This document shows, piece after piece, positions 8,800-17,599 of a stretch of DNA of 64,000 nt (positions are counted from its first letter, which is position 1; every line of letters begins with the position of its first letter). Where the stretch lies: NCBI RefSeq assembly GCF_028863665.1, contig NZ_JARBFX010000004.1:62001-126000 (forward strand), given 5' to 3'. Both the position numbers and the translations under genes were made by a program. The DNA comes from Aquabacter sediminis (GTDB lineage: Bacteria; Pseudomonadota; Alphaproteobacteria; Rhizobiales; Xanthobacteraceae). The notes under the pieces are model-generated. The model saw nothing but the letters and a program-made list of their open reading frames with translations. It did not search any database and was not told the DNA's origin.

Positions 8800-9289
8800 A
8801 GAGCGCAAGCACCGGTCGCCCGACGCACAGCTTACGGCGATGCGCCGCCTGTGGCCCGATTTCGAGGGCCGCAGGCTAGGCGACGGTACACTCTGGTGGC
8901 GGGGGCCGCTGCGGCCCAAAGCTCAGTTCTATGCCGTGGCGCTCTTCTGGAAGCCCGGAGCCATGTCGCTGCCCTACGTGATGGTCGATGACCCACCACT
9001 CACGCCCCGGCCGGACAGCACATTCGACGCGATACCGCACCTGATCTTTCACGCTGAGGAACCGACTCGGTCGGGACTGTGCTTATTTGATCCTGAAGGC
9101 CGGGAGTGGACGCCCGCGGACCTAATTGCAGAGACGACGATCTGGTGGGCCGCCGAATGGCTAGCCTACTATGAGCTGTGGCACATGACTGGCGAATGGC
9201 TGGCGCCCGGCGTCGGCTACGAGAGTGTCGCTCGCATGCATGCAGCGGAAGCGCTTACGGTGAAGGAGGTCTTGGCCGATGTTCACTGA
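8789..9289 (+). CDS. Stand-alone E2-like conjugating protein of type II-short CBASS
   Basis: This 166-residue protein has the layout of the bacterial E2-like protein found alone in short type II CBASS operons: a mixed beta region, then SGLCLFDPEGREW with the likely catalytic cysteine C98, then a tryptophan-rich helix (LIAETTIWWAAEWLAYYELWHMTGEW). In related systems such a protein forms a thioester and links to the CD-NTase C-terminus, raising cyclase activity, without a dedicated E1. ATG 8789 was chosen over GTG 8783; both lie within the end of the CD-NTase gene. It overlaps the patatin gene by 11 bp. Family membership is inferred from motif, size and position between cyclase and effector. 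Confidence 0.78.
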   Translation: MTNRERKHRSPDAQLTAMRRLWPDFEGRRLGDGTLWWRGPLRPKAQFYAVALFWKPGAMSLPYVMVDDPPLTPRPDSTFDAIPHLIFHAEEPTRSGLCLFDPEGREWTPADLIAETTIWWAAEWLAYYELWHMTGEWLAPGVGYESVARMHAAEALTVKEVLADVH

Positions 9290-10307
9290 CCGACGCGTCA
9301 ACAGCCTGGGTGCAAAGCGGCGGCGCCAGCCGTGGCCGAAGGACAAGCCGTTCAAGATCCTCTCGCTCGACGGCGGCGGCATCAAGGGAATCTACACTGC
9401 GGAGTTTCTACATCGGTGCCAGCAGACTCTGGGCCGCGGAGAGCCTGTCGTCCGGTATTTTGACATGATCGCGGGCACTTCCACGGGCGGCATCATCGCC
9501 CTCGGGCTGGGGCTGGGGCTTTCCACGGCCGATATCGTGACCTTCTACCGCGACGACGGGCGTAAGGTTTTTCCTCCGCTGCCCGGACGTTGGTGGGCCA
9601 GGGCATGGCAGTGGGTGAGTTGGCGGTTCTTGGGTCCGAAACTGGCACATGAGGAGCTGGAGAAGGCGCTGAAACACCGGTTCGAAGATCATCTTCTCGG
9701 TGAATCTATGGTGCGGCTGGTGATCCCGGCCTTCATGATGCCAAAGACGGAGATCGCGGTCTTCAAGACGGATCATCACGAGGATTTCCAGAACGACCAT
9801 CGGACACCGATGTGGAAGGTGGCCCGATCGACCTCGGCCGCGCCGACCTATCTCAAAGGTCATAAGCACGAGGATAGCGGACGCATTTTCATCGACGGTG
9901 GTGTGTGGGCGAACAATCCCGCTATGATTGCACTGGTCGACGCACTTACTGCGTACGACCTAACGCCCGAGCAGATCGAAGTCTTCAGCATCGGGACGGG
10001 GAATCCGCCATTCAACTTGAGCCAGCCAGACGTCTTCGGCGGACTGTTTGCGTGGAAGGAAATCATCAAGGCGGCGATGTTCCTCACGACTGACAACGCA
10101 ACAGCGCAAACCAAGCTCCTGCTGGGGCCGGACCGTTGCTTGCGCGTGGAACCGGCGGGTGAAGATGCGCTCGTCGAGATGGACGATTACGGCGCGGCTT
10201 TTGCCCGACTTCCGGCTCTAGCTGAGCGTGATTTCAATGCGAACAAAGAGGCTATTTCACGGTTCTTCACGGCTACTGTCGAGCCCCGCGAGCGCCACTA
10301 CACATAG
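9279..10307 (+). CDS. capV: CapV-type patatin-like phospholipase effector
   Basis: Patatin effectors of CBASS degrade membrane phospholipids when they bind the cyclic nucleotide, killing the infected cell. The 342-residue protein has all patatin elements: the oxyanion loop DGGGIKG (31-37), the nucleophile elbow GTSTG with Ser68, and the catalytic dyad aspartate in DGG (Asp206). There is no signal peptide or membrane segment, as usual for CapV. A strong ribosome site AAGGAGGT (9263-9270) sits eight bases before the start, inside the preceding E2 gene. The gene order cyclase-E2-patatin defines the first CBASS set. Confidence 0.92.
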   Translation: MFTDRRVNSLGAKRRRQPWPKDKPFKILSLDGGGIKGIYTAEFLHRCQQTLGRGEPVVRYFDMIAGTSTGGIIALGLGLGLSTADIVTFYRDDGRKVFPPLPGRWWARAWQWVSWRFLGPKLAHEELEKALKHRFEDHLLGESMVRLVIPAFMMPKTEIAVFKTDHHEDFQNDHRTPMWKVARSTSAAPTYLKGHKHEDSGRIFIDGGVWANNPAMIALVDALTAYDLTPEQIEVFSIGTGNPPFNLSQPDVFGGLFAWKEIIKAAMFLTTDNATAQTKLLLGPDRCLRVEPAGEDALVEMDDYGAAFARLPALAERDFNANKEAISRFFTATVEPRERHYT

Positions 10308-10384
10308 TCGTATTTGTTTTATTTTCACGAGCATCTCTAGTCTTGATGGCTGGAATTTTGGACAAACTGTACACGGGGGGATGA

Positions 10385-11599
10385 ATGGCAAGCGCAGATG
10401 AGCAGGTTGAGCGGTTTCTTCGGGCGTTGGTCGACGAGCTGGCGATACCCGAGTCTCGGTATGAACAGGCCGAGACGAGCTATAAGTCTCTGGGTGATTG
10501 GTTTCACCGGCCAGAGAGTGCCGTCCGGGGTTTCGACCCTGCGGTCTATGTGCAGGGATCATTTCGTCTCGGGACGGCGATCCGGCCGATCAACGACGCC
10601 GAAGAGTATGATGTCGACTCTGTCTGTGAGCTGAAAAAGCTCAGCAAGAACGACCTCACGCAGTTCGAACTGAAGCAGCTCCTGGGTCGCGAGATCAAGG
10701 CCTATCACGACGCCAAAGGGATGACGAAGCCCGTTCGAGAAGGACGGCGCTGCTGGATCCTCGATTACGCGGATGGTGCCCAGTTTCACATGGACATCGT
10801 CCCCGCGCTGCCGAATGGCGCGGAACAGAGGCTTCTTCTCGAAAGGGCGCAGTTCGATGCGCGGTGGGCCGACACCGCGATCGCCATCACGGATCGTGAA
10901 GTGTCGACGTACCTGGCTCGGACGACAGATTGGCCGCGCTCCAATCCCAAGGGATATGGCGAGTGGTTCAAGTCACGTATGGCGGCGGTCCTGGCTCGAC
11001 GCAAGCAGATGCTGGTGGAGTCCCTGAGGAGGCGAGGCGTTACCGCGAGCATCGAGAAATTGCCCGACTATCGCGTGCTGACGCCGTTGCAGGCGGCAGT
11101 GATGCTTTTGAAAAGGCACCGGGACAACATGTTCTCCCGTGATCCCGATCTGAAGCCCATCTCCGTCATCATTACCACCTTGGCGGCCCACGCCTATAGC
11201 GAGGAGGACACGATCGCGGGCGCGCTCTTTTCAATCCTCGAGAGCATGGACCGCTACATCTATCACGATGGCACGAAGTACGTGATCCCGAACCCGACTG
11301 ACCCGTTTGAGAACTTTGCGGACAAATGGGAGAAGGAACCGCGCAAAGCGCAGGCTTACTTCCAGTGGCTCGATCAGGCTCGTGAGGACTTTGGTCGTGC
11401 TGCTCGAGCCACGACGATCCAGGGCATGAACGAGGCGGTTTCGGCGAGGATGGGAACCGCACTGAGCGATCGTGCAGCCAGGAAGATCGGCGGAAGCGGC
11501 GGTGGGCTCTTGCGCACGGCTTCCGTTGCCCCGGCAGTGGCTGTTCCGACCTTCGGAAACGCGCCACGCGTGCCCACGACGCCCAAGGGCTTTGCATGA
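10385..11599 (+). CDS. CD-NTase of the second, complete type II CBASS
   Basis: This 404-residue nucleotidyltransferase has GS at residues 58-59 (YVQGSFRLGT), the metal-binding D76-V-D78 (EEYDVDSVCEL) and the third aspartate D137 (QFHMDIVP). It is clearly distinct in sequence from the first cyclase, so the pair is not a recent tandem duplication. The C-terminus ends PTTPKGFA, a flexible tail suited to being the conjugation site for Cap2. ATG 10385 is used; another ATG four bases upstream is out of frame. It begins 77 bases after capV and its stop overlaps the cap2 start (ATGA), so cap2 is translationally coupled. Confidence 0.92.
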   Translation: MASADEQVERFLRALVDELAIPESRYEQAETSYKSLGDWFHRPESAVRGFDPAVYVQGSFRLGTAIRPINDAEEYDVDSVCELKKLSKNDLTQFELKQLLGREIKAYHDAKGMTKPVREGRRCWILDYADGAQFHMDIVPALPNGAEQRLLLERAQFDARWADTAIAITDREVSTYLARTTDWPRSNPKGYGEWFKSRMAAVLARRKQMLVESLRRRGVTASIEKLPDYRVLTPLQAAVMLLKRHRDNMFSRDPDLKPISVIITTLAAHAYSEEDTIAGALFSILESMDRYIYHDGTKYVIPNPTDPFENFADKWEKEPRKAQAYFQWLDQAREDFGRAARATTIQGMNEAVSARMGTALSDRAARKIGGSGGGLLRTASVAPAVAVPTFGNAPRVPTTPKGFA

Positions 11600-13308
11600 G
11601 CTGGTGGCTGACCAACACCACCCGTGCCAAGTTCGAGCGGGTTGCTCTCGCCCAGTTGGCGGAGGGCGCTGGATGGCTGTCAGGTATCAGCTGGAGGATC
11701 GGTGATGACCTTCAGCTGATCGTTGATTTTGACATTCAGCACGACGGTGAGATTTTCGGCCTCTTCATGGCATATCCGTCGACCTTTGCAGATACACCGC
11801 CGATGGTGCGGTCGCGGGAAGGCAAACGGCTTTCCTGGCACCAGTACGGAGCGGAAGGAGAGCTCTGCCTCGAGCACCGCCCCGACAACTGGGATCCGTC
11901 TATCACCGGCGCGATGATGGTGGAGAGCGCACATCGTCTCCTCTCGAGTGAGAAGCCGACGGGAGACGAAGACGGCATCGTCCAGTCCGCTCATCAGGCA
12001 TCGATTGGCCGCGAGGCACGCGGCGAGTTCATGAGGTTCGTGATTGCCGGAAGTGCCATCGAAGCCTTGGCGCGCCTTCCCATGGACGGTCCCATACCCA
12101 TCACGGCCTGGGACAGGCTTGAAAAGCCGACATGGGTCGCATCTCTCGTTAGCGTCGGAGACGAGGGTTCGATCATCTGGTCGCAAAGCGCTCCTCAGCC
12201 CTCGGGATCCTCGATTGCGAAGGGGTTTGCGTTTAGGACAATGCGGGAGATTGATCGCTTCCGGGTAAGCCCAGGGAGTTTTGCCGAAGCGTTGCCTGCC
12301 GAGTTTCCCGAACTTGCCGAACAGCTTCCTCAAATCCCTTTTGATGGCTTCGTCCTGCTTGGGAATGGCGACCGGTGGGTTGCGCTGAACCTCTATGCCT
12401 ACGAGGGAAAGCAGACCGTCTTCCATTACAGGGTGATCGTTGCACCTGAAGCGTCTGGCCGACTTCCCGCCACTTACGCTGGTCTCGCCGAGAAGCGGAT
12501 CGCGATTGTCGGATGCGGTTCGGTCGGATCGAAGATCGCTGCCACGCTCGCCCGATCCGGGGTCCGCAAATTCACGTTGGTCGACGACGATATATTCTTC
12601 CAGGCGAACCTCGTCAGGAATGACCTCGATGCGCGAGCAGTCGGCGGGCACAAGGTCGATGCCTTGACGATGCGTCTCAAGGATATCGTTGCAGATGCTG
12701 AGGTTTCGAGCCGGCGCGTGGCCCTTGGCCAACAGGAGAGCGCCGGGACAACCGAGTCGGTCATGGAGGAGCTGACGCAGGCCGATCTGTTGATCGACGC
12801 GACTGCTGATCCGCGCGCGTTCAACCTGCTGGCGGCAATAGCGCGGCGGCGACGAAAACCTATGGTCTGGTGCAAGGTGTTCGCCGGAGGCATCGGAGGC
12901 GTCGTCGCGAGGGCGAGGCCGGATCTCGACCCACCCCCGACGTTTGCCCGCACACAGGTCCGGGCTTGGTGTGACGGCCATGGTGTGTCGTGGGCGGGAG
13001 CCGCCGATGCGGATTATGGGGCGCGGTCGGAAGATGGCTCTCCGCTGGTTGCCGATGACGCCGATGTCAGCGTTATTGCCGGCCATGCGTCCAGATTGGC
13101 ATTGGATATCCTGACGCGCGAGCAAAGCATCTTTCCTTCCTCGGCTTATGCGATCGGATTGGCAGCGGAATGGATTTTCCAGGCGCCGTTCGACACGTGG
13201 CCAATCGAACTACGGCCGGAAGGAGAGTGGGGCGAATCCAAGGACGCTGCATCCGCGGAGGACCTAAAGGACCTGTTGTCCTCTCTCTTTCCGGGATCCG
13301 CAGCGTGA
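11596..13308 (+). CDS. cap2: Cap2: E2-E1 fusion of type II CBASS
   Basis: Cap2 attaches the CD-NTase C-terminus to target molecules through a ubiquitin-like reaction and thereby primes the cyclase. The 570-residue product has an N-terminal E2-like domain with the catalytic cysteine in GELCLEHRPDNWDPS (Cys91), and a C-terminal ThiF/E1 adenylation domain beginning near residue 300 with the nucleotide loop IAIVGCGSVGSK, then TLVDDD and NLVRND. A cysteine near residue 459 (RAWCDGHG) is a candidate E1 catalytic residue. The stop overlaps the cap3 GTG start by 4 bp. Confidence 0.93.
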   Translation: MSWWLTNTTRAKFERVALAQLAEGAGWLSGISWRIGDDLQLIVDFDIQHDGEIFGLFMAYPSTFADTPPMVRSREGKRLSWHQYGAEGELCLEHRPDNWDPSITGAMMVESAHRLLSSEKPTGDEDGIVQSAHQASIGREARGEFMRFVIAGSAIEALARLPMDGPIPITAWDRLEKPTWVASLVSVGDEGSIIWSQSAPQPSGSSIAKGFAFRTMREIDRFRVSPGSFAEALPAEFPELAEQLPQIPFDGFVLLGNGDRWVALNLYAYEGKQTVFHYRVIVAPEASGRLPATYAGLAEKRIAIVGCGSVGSKIAATLARSGVRKFTLVDDDIFFQANLVRNDLDARAVGGHKVDALTMRLKDIVADAEVSSRRVALGQQESAGTTESVMEELTQADLLIDATADPRAFNLLAAIARRRRKPMVWCKVFAGGIGGVVARARPDLDPPPTFARTQVRAWCDGHGVSWAGAADADYGARSEDGSPLVADDADVSVIAGHASRLALDILTREQSIFPSSAYAIGLAAEWIFQAPFDTWPIELRPEGEWGESKDAASAEDLKDLLSSLFPGSAA

Positions 13309-13766
13309 TTCAGGTCGAAATTCCTGCGGACACGAGAGTTCGTATGAAGCAGGCCCTTCGACGGGCTGGGTCGCGCGAGATTGGTGGCGTCCTTATGGGT
13401 CAGGAACTCGCGGCCGGTAATTTTGTGATCGTCGATTTTTCTCTGGATGAAATCTCGGGAGAGCACGCCCACTTCGTGCGGGATGCCGACCATCACCGGA
13501 AAGCACTGGAAGAGTTTTTCGATCGGACGGGTCACAAGTATCAGACGTTCAACTATCTGGGCGAATGGCACTCGCATCCGAGCTTTCTGGCGCGACCAAG
13601 CATCACCGATCTTCGTTCGATGCAGGATTTGGTCGACGGAGAAAGAGGAATCGACTTCGCGGTGCTCCTGATCGTGAAACTAGGTTTTTTTCGTCGCTTC
13701 GTTTCCTCGGCGAGCCTTCATCGTCGCGGTCGAACGCCGGAATCTGTCGAACTGACGACCACCTGA
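13305..13766 (+). CDS. cap3: Cap3: JAB/JAMM isopeptidase of type II CBASS
   Basis: Cap3 removes Cap2-made conjugates and thus opposes Cap2. The 153-residue protein shows the full JAMM zinc motif: Glu25 (EIGGVLMG), His89-x-His91-Pro (WHSHP) and Ser99-x-x-Asp102 (SITD). It starts with GTG, overlapping the cap2 stop codon (GTGA), which fits the strict coupling seen in other type II CBASS operons. The length is normal for a single-domain Cap3. Confidence 0.92.
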   Translation: MIQVEIPADTRVRMKQALRRAGSREIGGVLMGQELAAGNFVIVDFSLDEISGEHAHFVRDADHHRKALEEFFDRTGHKYQTFNYLGEWHSHPSFLARPSITDLRSMQDLVDGERGIDFAVLLIVKLGFFRRFVSSASLHRRGRTPESVELTTT

Positions 13767-13778
13767 AGAGAGCCGCCG

Positions 13779-14897
13779 ATGAGCTGGGATACAGTTGACT
13801 TTGTGATTCGATCTGCGACGGCCTGGTTCTTTCGAGCCCGCAACGCGGAGAGTTGGATTTTCCGCGGTGCTGTCGCGGTGCTGATTGCGGTCCATGGCGC
13901 AAATTGGGTCTTCAAATACTCCGGCCCAATCGGCGCGAGCCCCGTTTCTGTGGAGATTGGAACTGCAGGGACAATTCCCGATGGCATTCTCTGGAGCGTC
14001 ACGGTGGTTTGCGCTCTCCTAATGATCTGTTCAGCCGTTTGGGCGTGGAAGCGCTACGCCGGCGAGCAAGAGAGACTCTCGCGGAAGAAGGTCTTCGTAA
14101 TCGAGGGCAGAGGACTGCGGGACGACGATGGCTCGCCATTGAAGGCTGCCATCCCCGATAGCATTGCCGGCCTTCGGATGGACTATCTTCTGGACCTGCG
14201 CCAACACAAGGATGGAGTCATTGTCGAGCCTGAAGATCTTCTCCATCGTATTGGTGCCATGAAGACCTTTTTCCATCAGGCTCAGAAAGGAAATGACCGA
14301 AGCGACCTGACGACCGTCTATGGCGGATTGACGGCGGTGCCGTTCACCTTTTTGACCGGAGTGCTCCTCGACGATGAGGGCGATGTCGTCGTCATGGACT
14401 GGGATCGCACTGCGAGTAGGTGGCGTTTGCTGGACGGATCAGACGATGGTCTGCGTTTCGAAGTCACGGGGCTCGAGGAGGCGCGTGGTGCCCGCGATGT
14501 AGTGCTCGCCGTGTCGGCCTCATACTTGGTGAAGTCGGAAGATTTGGCGACTACCTTCACACATCCGGTTGTTCGGGCGACGTTGACCGACTTCCAGTCC
14601 TCGCATTGGTCTAAAACCAAGCAATCTGCCATGGCCGAGCAGTTTCTCGGTGTCGTTAAGAAACTTGACGCGATGGGAATAGGCCGGATTCATTTGGTTG
14701 TGGCCGCGCAAAATAGCATAGTCTTCAATCTTGCTCGACGTTACGACAAAAGAAATCTGCCAAATGTTACAGTTTATCAGTTCGAGCGAGCGCAGGACAC
14801 ACGATATCCGTGGGGAGTGGAAATGCCGGTTGCGGGTATAGGGACGTCCCGCGTGGTGCACGTAGCGGGATCTGAGATGCAATCTCGCCTCGGGTGA
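13779..14897 (+). CDS. Two-transmembrane SAVED effector, Cap14-type
   Basis: The 372-residue protein has two hydrophobic helices near the N-terminus (about residues 28-46 and 68-90) and a soluble C-terminal region that fits a SAVED cyclic-nucleotide sensor (for example RIHLVVAAQNSIVFNLAR near 304-321, followed by a C-terminal VYQFE segment). This 2TM-SAVED design is that of Cap14, a CBASS effector thought to disrupt the inner membrane on ligand binding. It follows cap3 by 12 bases on the same strand and is the last gene of the second CBASS. Recognition rests on domain layout and context; the SAVED fold itself is inferred. Confidence 0.82.
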   Translation: MSWDTVDFVIRSATAWFFRARNAESWIFRGAVAVLIAVHGANWVFKYSGPIGASPVSVEIGTAGTIPDGILWSVTVVCALLMICSAVWAWKRYAGEQERLSRKKVFVIEGRGLRDDDGSPLKAAIPDSIAGLRMDYLLDLRQHKDGVIVEPEDLLHRIGAMKTFFHQAQKGNDRSDLTTVYGGLTAVPFTFLTGVLLDDEGDVVVMDWDRTASRWRLLDGSDDGLRFEVTGLEEARGARDVVLAVSASYLVKSEDLATTFTHPVVRATLTDFQSSHWSKTKQSAMAEQFLGVVKKLDAMGIGRIHLVVAAQNSIVFNLARRYDKRNLPNVTVYQFERAQDTRYPWGVEMPVAGIGTSRVVHVAGSEMQSRLG

Positions 14898-15134
14898 CCG
14901 TCCATGGGGCAATCGGCGGTGATCGCGTAGCTATCTCGTGGAGTATCGCACCATAGCGTGCAATCGGCGGGCGGGCCGGATGAGATTCGAACATATACGC
15001 CGAAGTAATCGGCTGGCGCCCGGCTACGCCATAAACAATGTCGGCTTTCGGGAAATCGCAAGTGTCAGTCGAATGGCAGGAATGGGGGCGCAAGGCGGAC
15101 GTCGCTGGATTGGCTGTCGAGGGGCAGTTATGGC

Positions 15135-15581
15135 TCAACTCCGGCTGGCCCCGTCATTCTCCGATCCCGCAACATCCTCCACAATTTCCTGCCGCAGCTG
15201 CGGCCCCTTGGCGAGGCGCCGGCCGAGCGCGCGGGTGTAGGCTGCGTAGCGCTCCGAGACCTTGGCCCGGGCCGCCTGGGCGGCGGGTTCGGGCAGTGCG
15301 GGGGTGGTGGCGAGCCAGAAGCGGATGAAGGTGGCGAAGGCTTCGGTCGAGATGCCGAGATCCCGCTCCAGCCGGGCCAGGCGGCGATCAATCTGGCCGA
15401 GGCGACGGGCAAGAGCGGCCTCCTGATGCTCAGCACTGTCGGGCGACAGGAAGGAGGCGATCGCGGCCTGAGCGATCAGGGACATGGACTGGTCGCGCTG
15501 GGCGGCATAGTGCGCCAGCATGTCCATGATGTCGGGCTCGAGATAGACGGAAATCTGCGCTTTCTTCGTGCGACCTGCCAT
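15135..15581 (-). CDS. CopG-type ribbon-helix-helix conjugation protein
   Basis: A 148-residue protein beginning MAGRTKKAQISVYLEP, with an N-terminal ribbon-helix-helix (ISVYLEPDIMDMLAHYAAQRDQSMSLIAQAAI) and a helical C-terminal tail. Small CopG proteins directly after traG are standard in this ICE family and probably act at oriT or as regulators. ATG 15581 is preferred because GGAG lies 11 bases upstream; a GTG at 15590, overlapping the traG stop, is possible but leaves only two bases between GGAG and the start. In related elements trbB usually follows directly; here about 9.5 kb of defence genes intervene. Confidence 0.82.
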   Translation of the reverse strand: MAGRTKKAQISVYLEPDIMDMLAHYAAQRDQSMSLIAQAAIASFLSPDSAEHQEAALARRLGQIDRRLARLERDLGISTEAFATFIRFWLATTPALPEPAAQAARAKVSERYAAYTRALGRRLAKGPQLRQEIVEDVAGSENDGASRS

Positions 15582-15586
15582 GGCGA

Positions 15587-17578
15587 TCACAGCTCCATGC
15601 CGTCATTGGGATTGAGGCTGACCTGACGAGCGACGCCTTGCATGAGGCCAGTCATGCGCCGGTTCCGGGTGGCGACATCCTCCATCTCGTCGTCGCGATC
15701 CGTGTCGAACTCGAACTCGTTCTCGATGGGCTGGCTTTTCTCGACAGGCTTCACGCGGCTGAGCTCGGGCTGATGCCGGTGCTCGGAGCCGGTCGGATCA
15801 TCGTCTCGACCTTCGTCCGCTGAGCTCCCGCCGGTGCCCTCCTGTTGCCTTGGCAACGGCAGCGCGGTCCAGTCATCGTGCTGCACAGCCGAACCACGGG
15901 AGGGTGTTGGCGGCGGTAGGACCCGGTCCCGGAAGCGCGCGTCCTCGTAATAGCGCGCCTTCTTCGCCCGGATTGGAGGCGTGCCGGCGACCATGACGAT
16001 CTCGTCCGTGGGCGGCAGCTGCATGACCTCGCCGGGGGTGAGTAGAGGGCGGGCGGTTTCTGATCGCGACACCATGAGATGACCGAGCCAGGGCGAGAGC
16101 CGGTGGCCGGCATAATTCTTCATCGCCTTCATCTCGGTGGCGGTGCCGAGCGCATCAGAGACCCGCTTGGCGGTGCGCTCGTCGTTCGTGGCGAAGCTCA
16201 CGCGGACGTGGCAATTGTCGAGGATCGAGTTGTTCGGCCCATAGGCCTTCTCGATCTGGTTCAGCGACTGGGCGATGAGGAAGGCTTTCAGACCATAGCC
16301 GGCCATGAAGGCGAGCGCCGATTCAAAGAAGTCGAGCCGCCCCAGCGCGGGGAACTCGTCGAGCATGAGCAGCAGACGGTGGCGTCCGCCCTTGGCCTGC
16401 AGGTCCTCGGTGAGGCGCCGACCGATCTGGTTGAGGAGCAGGCGGATCAGCGGCTTGGTGCGATTGATGTCGGAGGGCGGCACCACGAGGTAGAGCGTCG
16501 ACGGTCGCTTGCCGCCGGCGATATCGGCGATGCGCCAGTCGCAGCGCCGCGTCACCTCGGCGATCACCGGATCGCGGTAGAGACCGAGGAAGGACATGGC
16601 GGTGGAGAGCACCCCCGAGCGCTCATTGTCGGACTTGTTCAGCAGTTCGCGAGCGGCGCTGGCGATGACGGGATGCGGGCCCGCCTCGCCGAGATGGGCG
16701 GTCTTCATCATGGCGTCGAGCGTGGTCTCGATCGGCCGCTTTGGATCGGACAGGAAGGCGGCGACGCCGGCGAGCGTCTTGTCCGTCTCGGCATAGAGCA
16801 CGTGGAGGATGGCACCGACGAGCAGGGCGTGGCTGGTCTTCTCCCAGTGGTTTCGCTTTTCCAGCGAGCCCTCGGGATCGACGAGGATGTCGGCGATGTT
16901 CTGTACGTCGCGCACTTCCCACTCGCCGCGGCGCACCTCGAGCAGAGGGTTGTAGGCGGCGGACTTGGCATTGGTCGGGTCGAACAGGAGCACGCGTCCA
17001 TGCTGGGCGCGGAAGCCGGCGGTGAGCTGCCAGTTCTCGCCCTTAATGTCATGGATGATGGCCGATCCTGGCCAGGTCAGCAGCGAGGGCACCACCAGGC
17101 CGACACCCTTGCCGGACCGGGTCGGCGCGAAGCACAGCACGTGCTCCGGCCCGTCATGACGTAGATAGTCGCGTTCATGCCGACCGAGGATGACGCCATC
17201 GGTGCCGAGCAGCCCGGCGATGCGGACCTCCTCCTTCTCGGCCCAGCGCGCCGAACCATAGGTCTCAACCCTAGATGCCTCGCGGGCCCGCCAGACCGAC
17301 AGGGCGATGGCGACGGCGATGGAGAGGAAGCCGCCAGAGGCGGCGATCAGCGCCCCCCGGAAGAACACCTCCGGCGCATAGGCGTCGAAAAAGTACCACC
17401 ACCAGAAGAAGGCCGGAGGGTAGTAGACCGGCAGACCGAGAGGCGCGAACCACGGGGCGCCCAGCTGGGCCTGAAAGCCGAGGCGCCAGGCCACATATTG
17501 TGTGGCGCCCCAGATGGCCGCCAACACGATCAGCAGCACGGTGAGGATCTGCCCCCAGAGGATTTTCGTCGCCGACAT
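15587..17578 (-). CDS. traG: TraG coupling protein (VirD4 family)
   Basis: The coupling protein brings the relaxase-DNA complex to the Trb channel. This 663-residue ATPase has hydrophobic N-terminal segments (about residues 9-27, 43-65 and 72-92), Walker A APTRSGKGVG near residues 151-160, and Walker B LLLMLDEFPALG, all typical of TraG/VirD4. It lies 21 bases after the relaxase gene on the same strand and precedes copG. Confidence 0.96.
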   Translation of the reverse strand: MSATKILWGQILTVLLIVLAAIWGATQYVAWRLGFQAQLGAPWFAPLGLPVYYPPAFFWWWYFFDAYAPEVFFRGALIAASGGFLSIAVAIALSVWRAREASRVETYGSARWAEKEEVRIAGLLGTDGVILGRHERDYLRHDGPEHVLCFAPTRSGKGVGLVVPSLLTWPGSAIIHDIKGENWQLTAGFRAQHGRVLLFDPTNAKSAAYNPLLEVRRGEWEVRDVQNIADILVDPEGSLEKRNHWEKTSHALLVGAILHVLYAETDKTLAGVAAFLSDPKRPIETTLDAMMKTAHLGEAGPHPVIASAARELLNKSDNERSGVLSTAMSFLGLYRDPVIAEVTRRCDWRIADIAGGKRPSTLYLVVPPSDINRTKPLIRLLLNQIGRRLTEDLQAKGGRHRLLLMLDEFPALGRLDFFESALAFMAGYGLKAFLIAQSLNQIEKAYGPNNSILDNCHVRVSFATNDERTAKRVSDALGTATEMKAMKNYAGHRLSPWLGHLMVSRSETARPLLTPGEVMQLPPTDEIVMVAGTPPIRAKKARYYEDARFRDRVLPPPTPSRGSAVQHDDWTALPLPRQQEGTGGSSADEGRDDDPTGSEHRHQPELSRVKPVEKSQPIENEFEFDTDRDDEMEDVATRNRRMTGLMQGVARQVSLNPNDGMEL

Positions 17579-17599
17579 GGTGATGATCCTTCTCTGCGG

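Noticed and set aside
10343-10370. Separate promoter (TTGATG with ACTGTA) before the second cyclase
   Set aside because: The match at the -10 side is poor; a promoter in this 77-base gap is possible but the sequence does not support naming one.
14902-14975. Repeated CAATCGGCGG near the right edge of the defence cargo, possible recombination site
   Set aside because: It occurs only twice, about 55 bases apart, and has no partner at the left edge, so it does not mark an insertion boundary.
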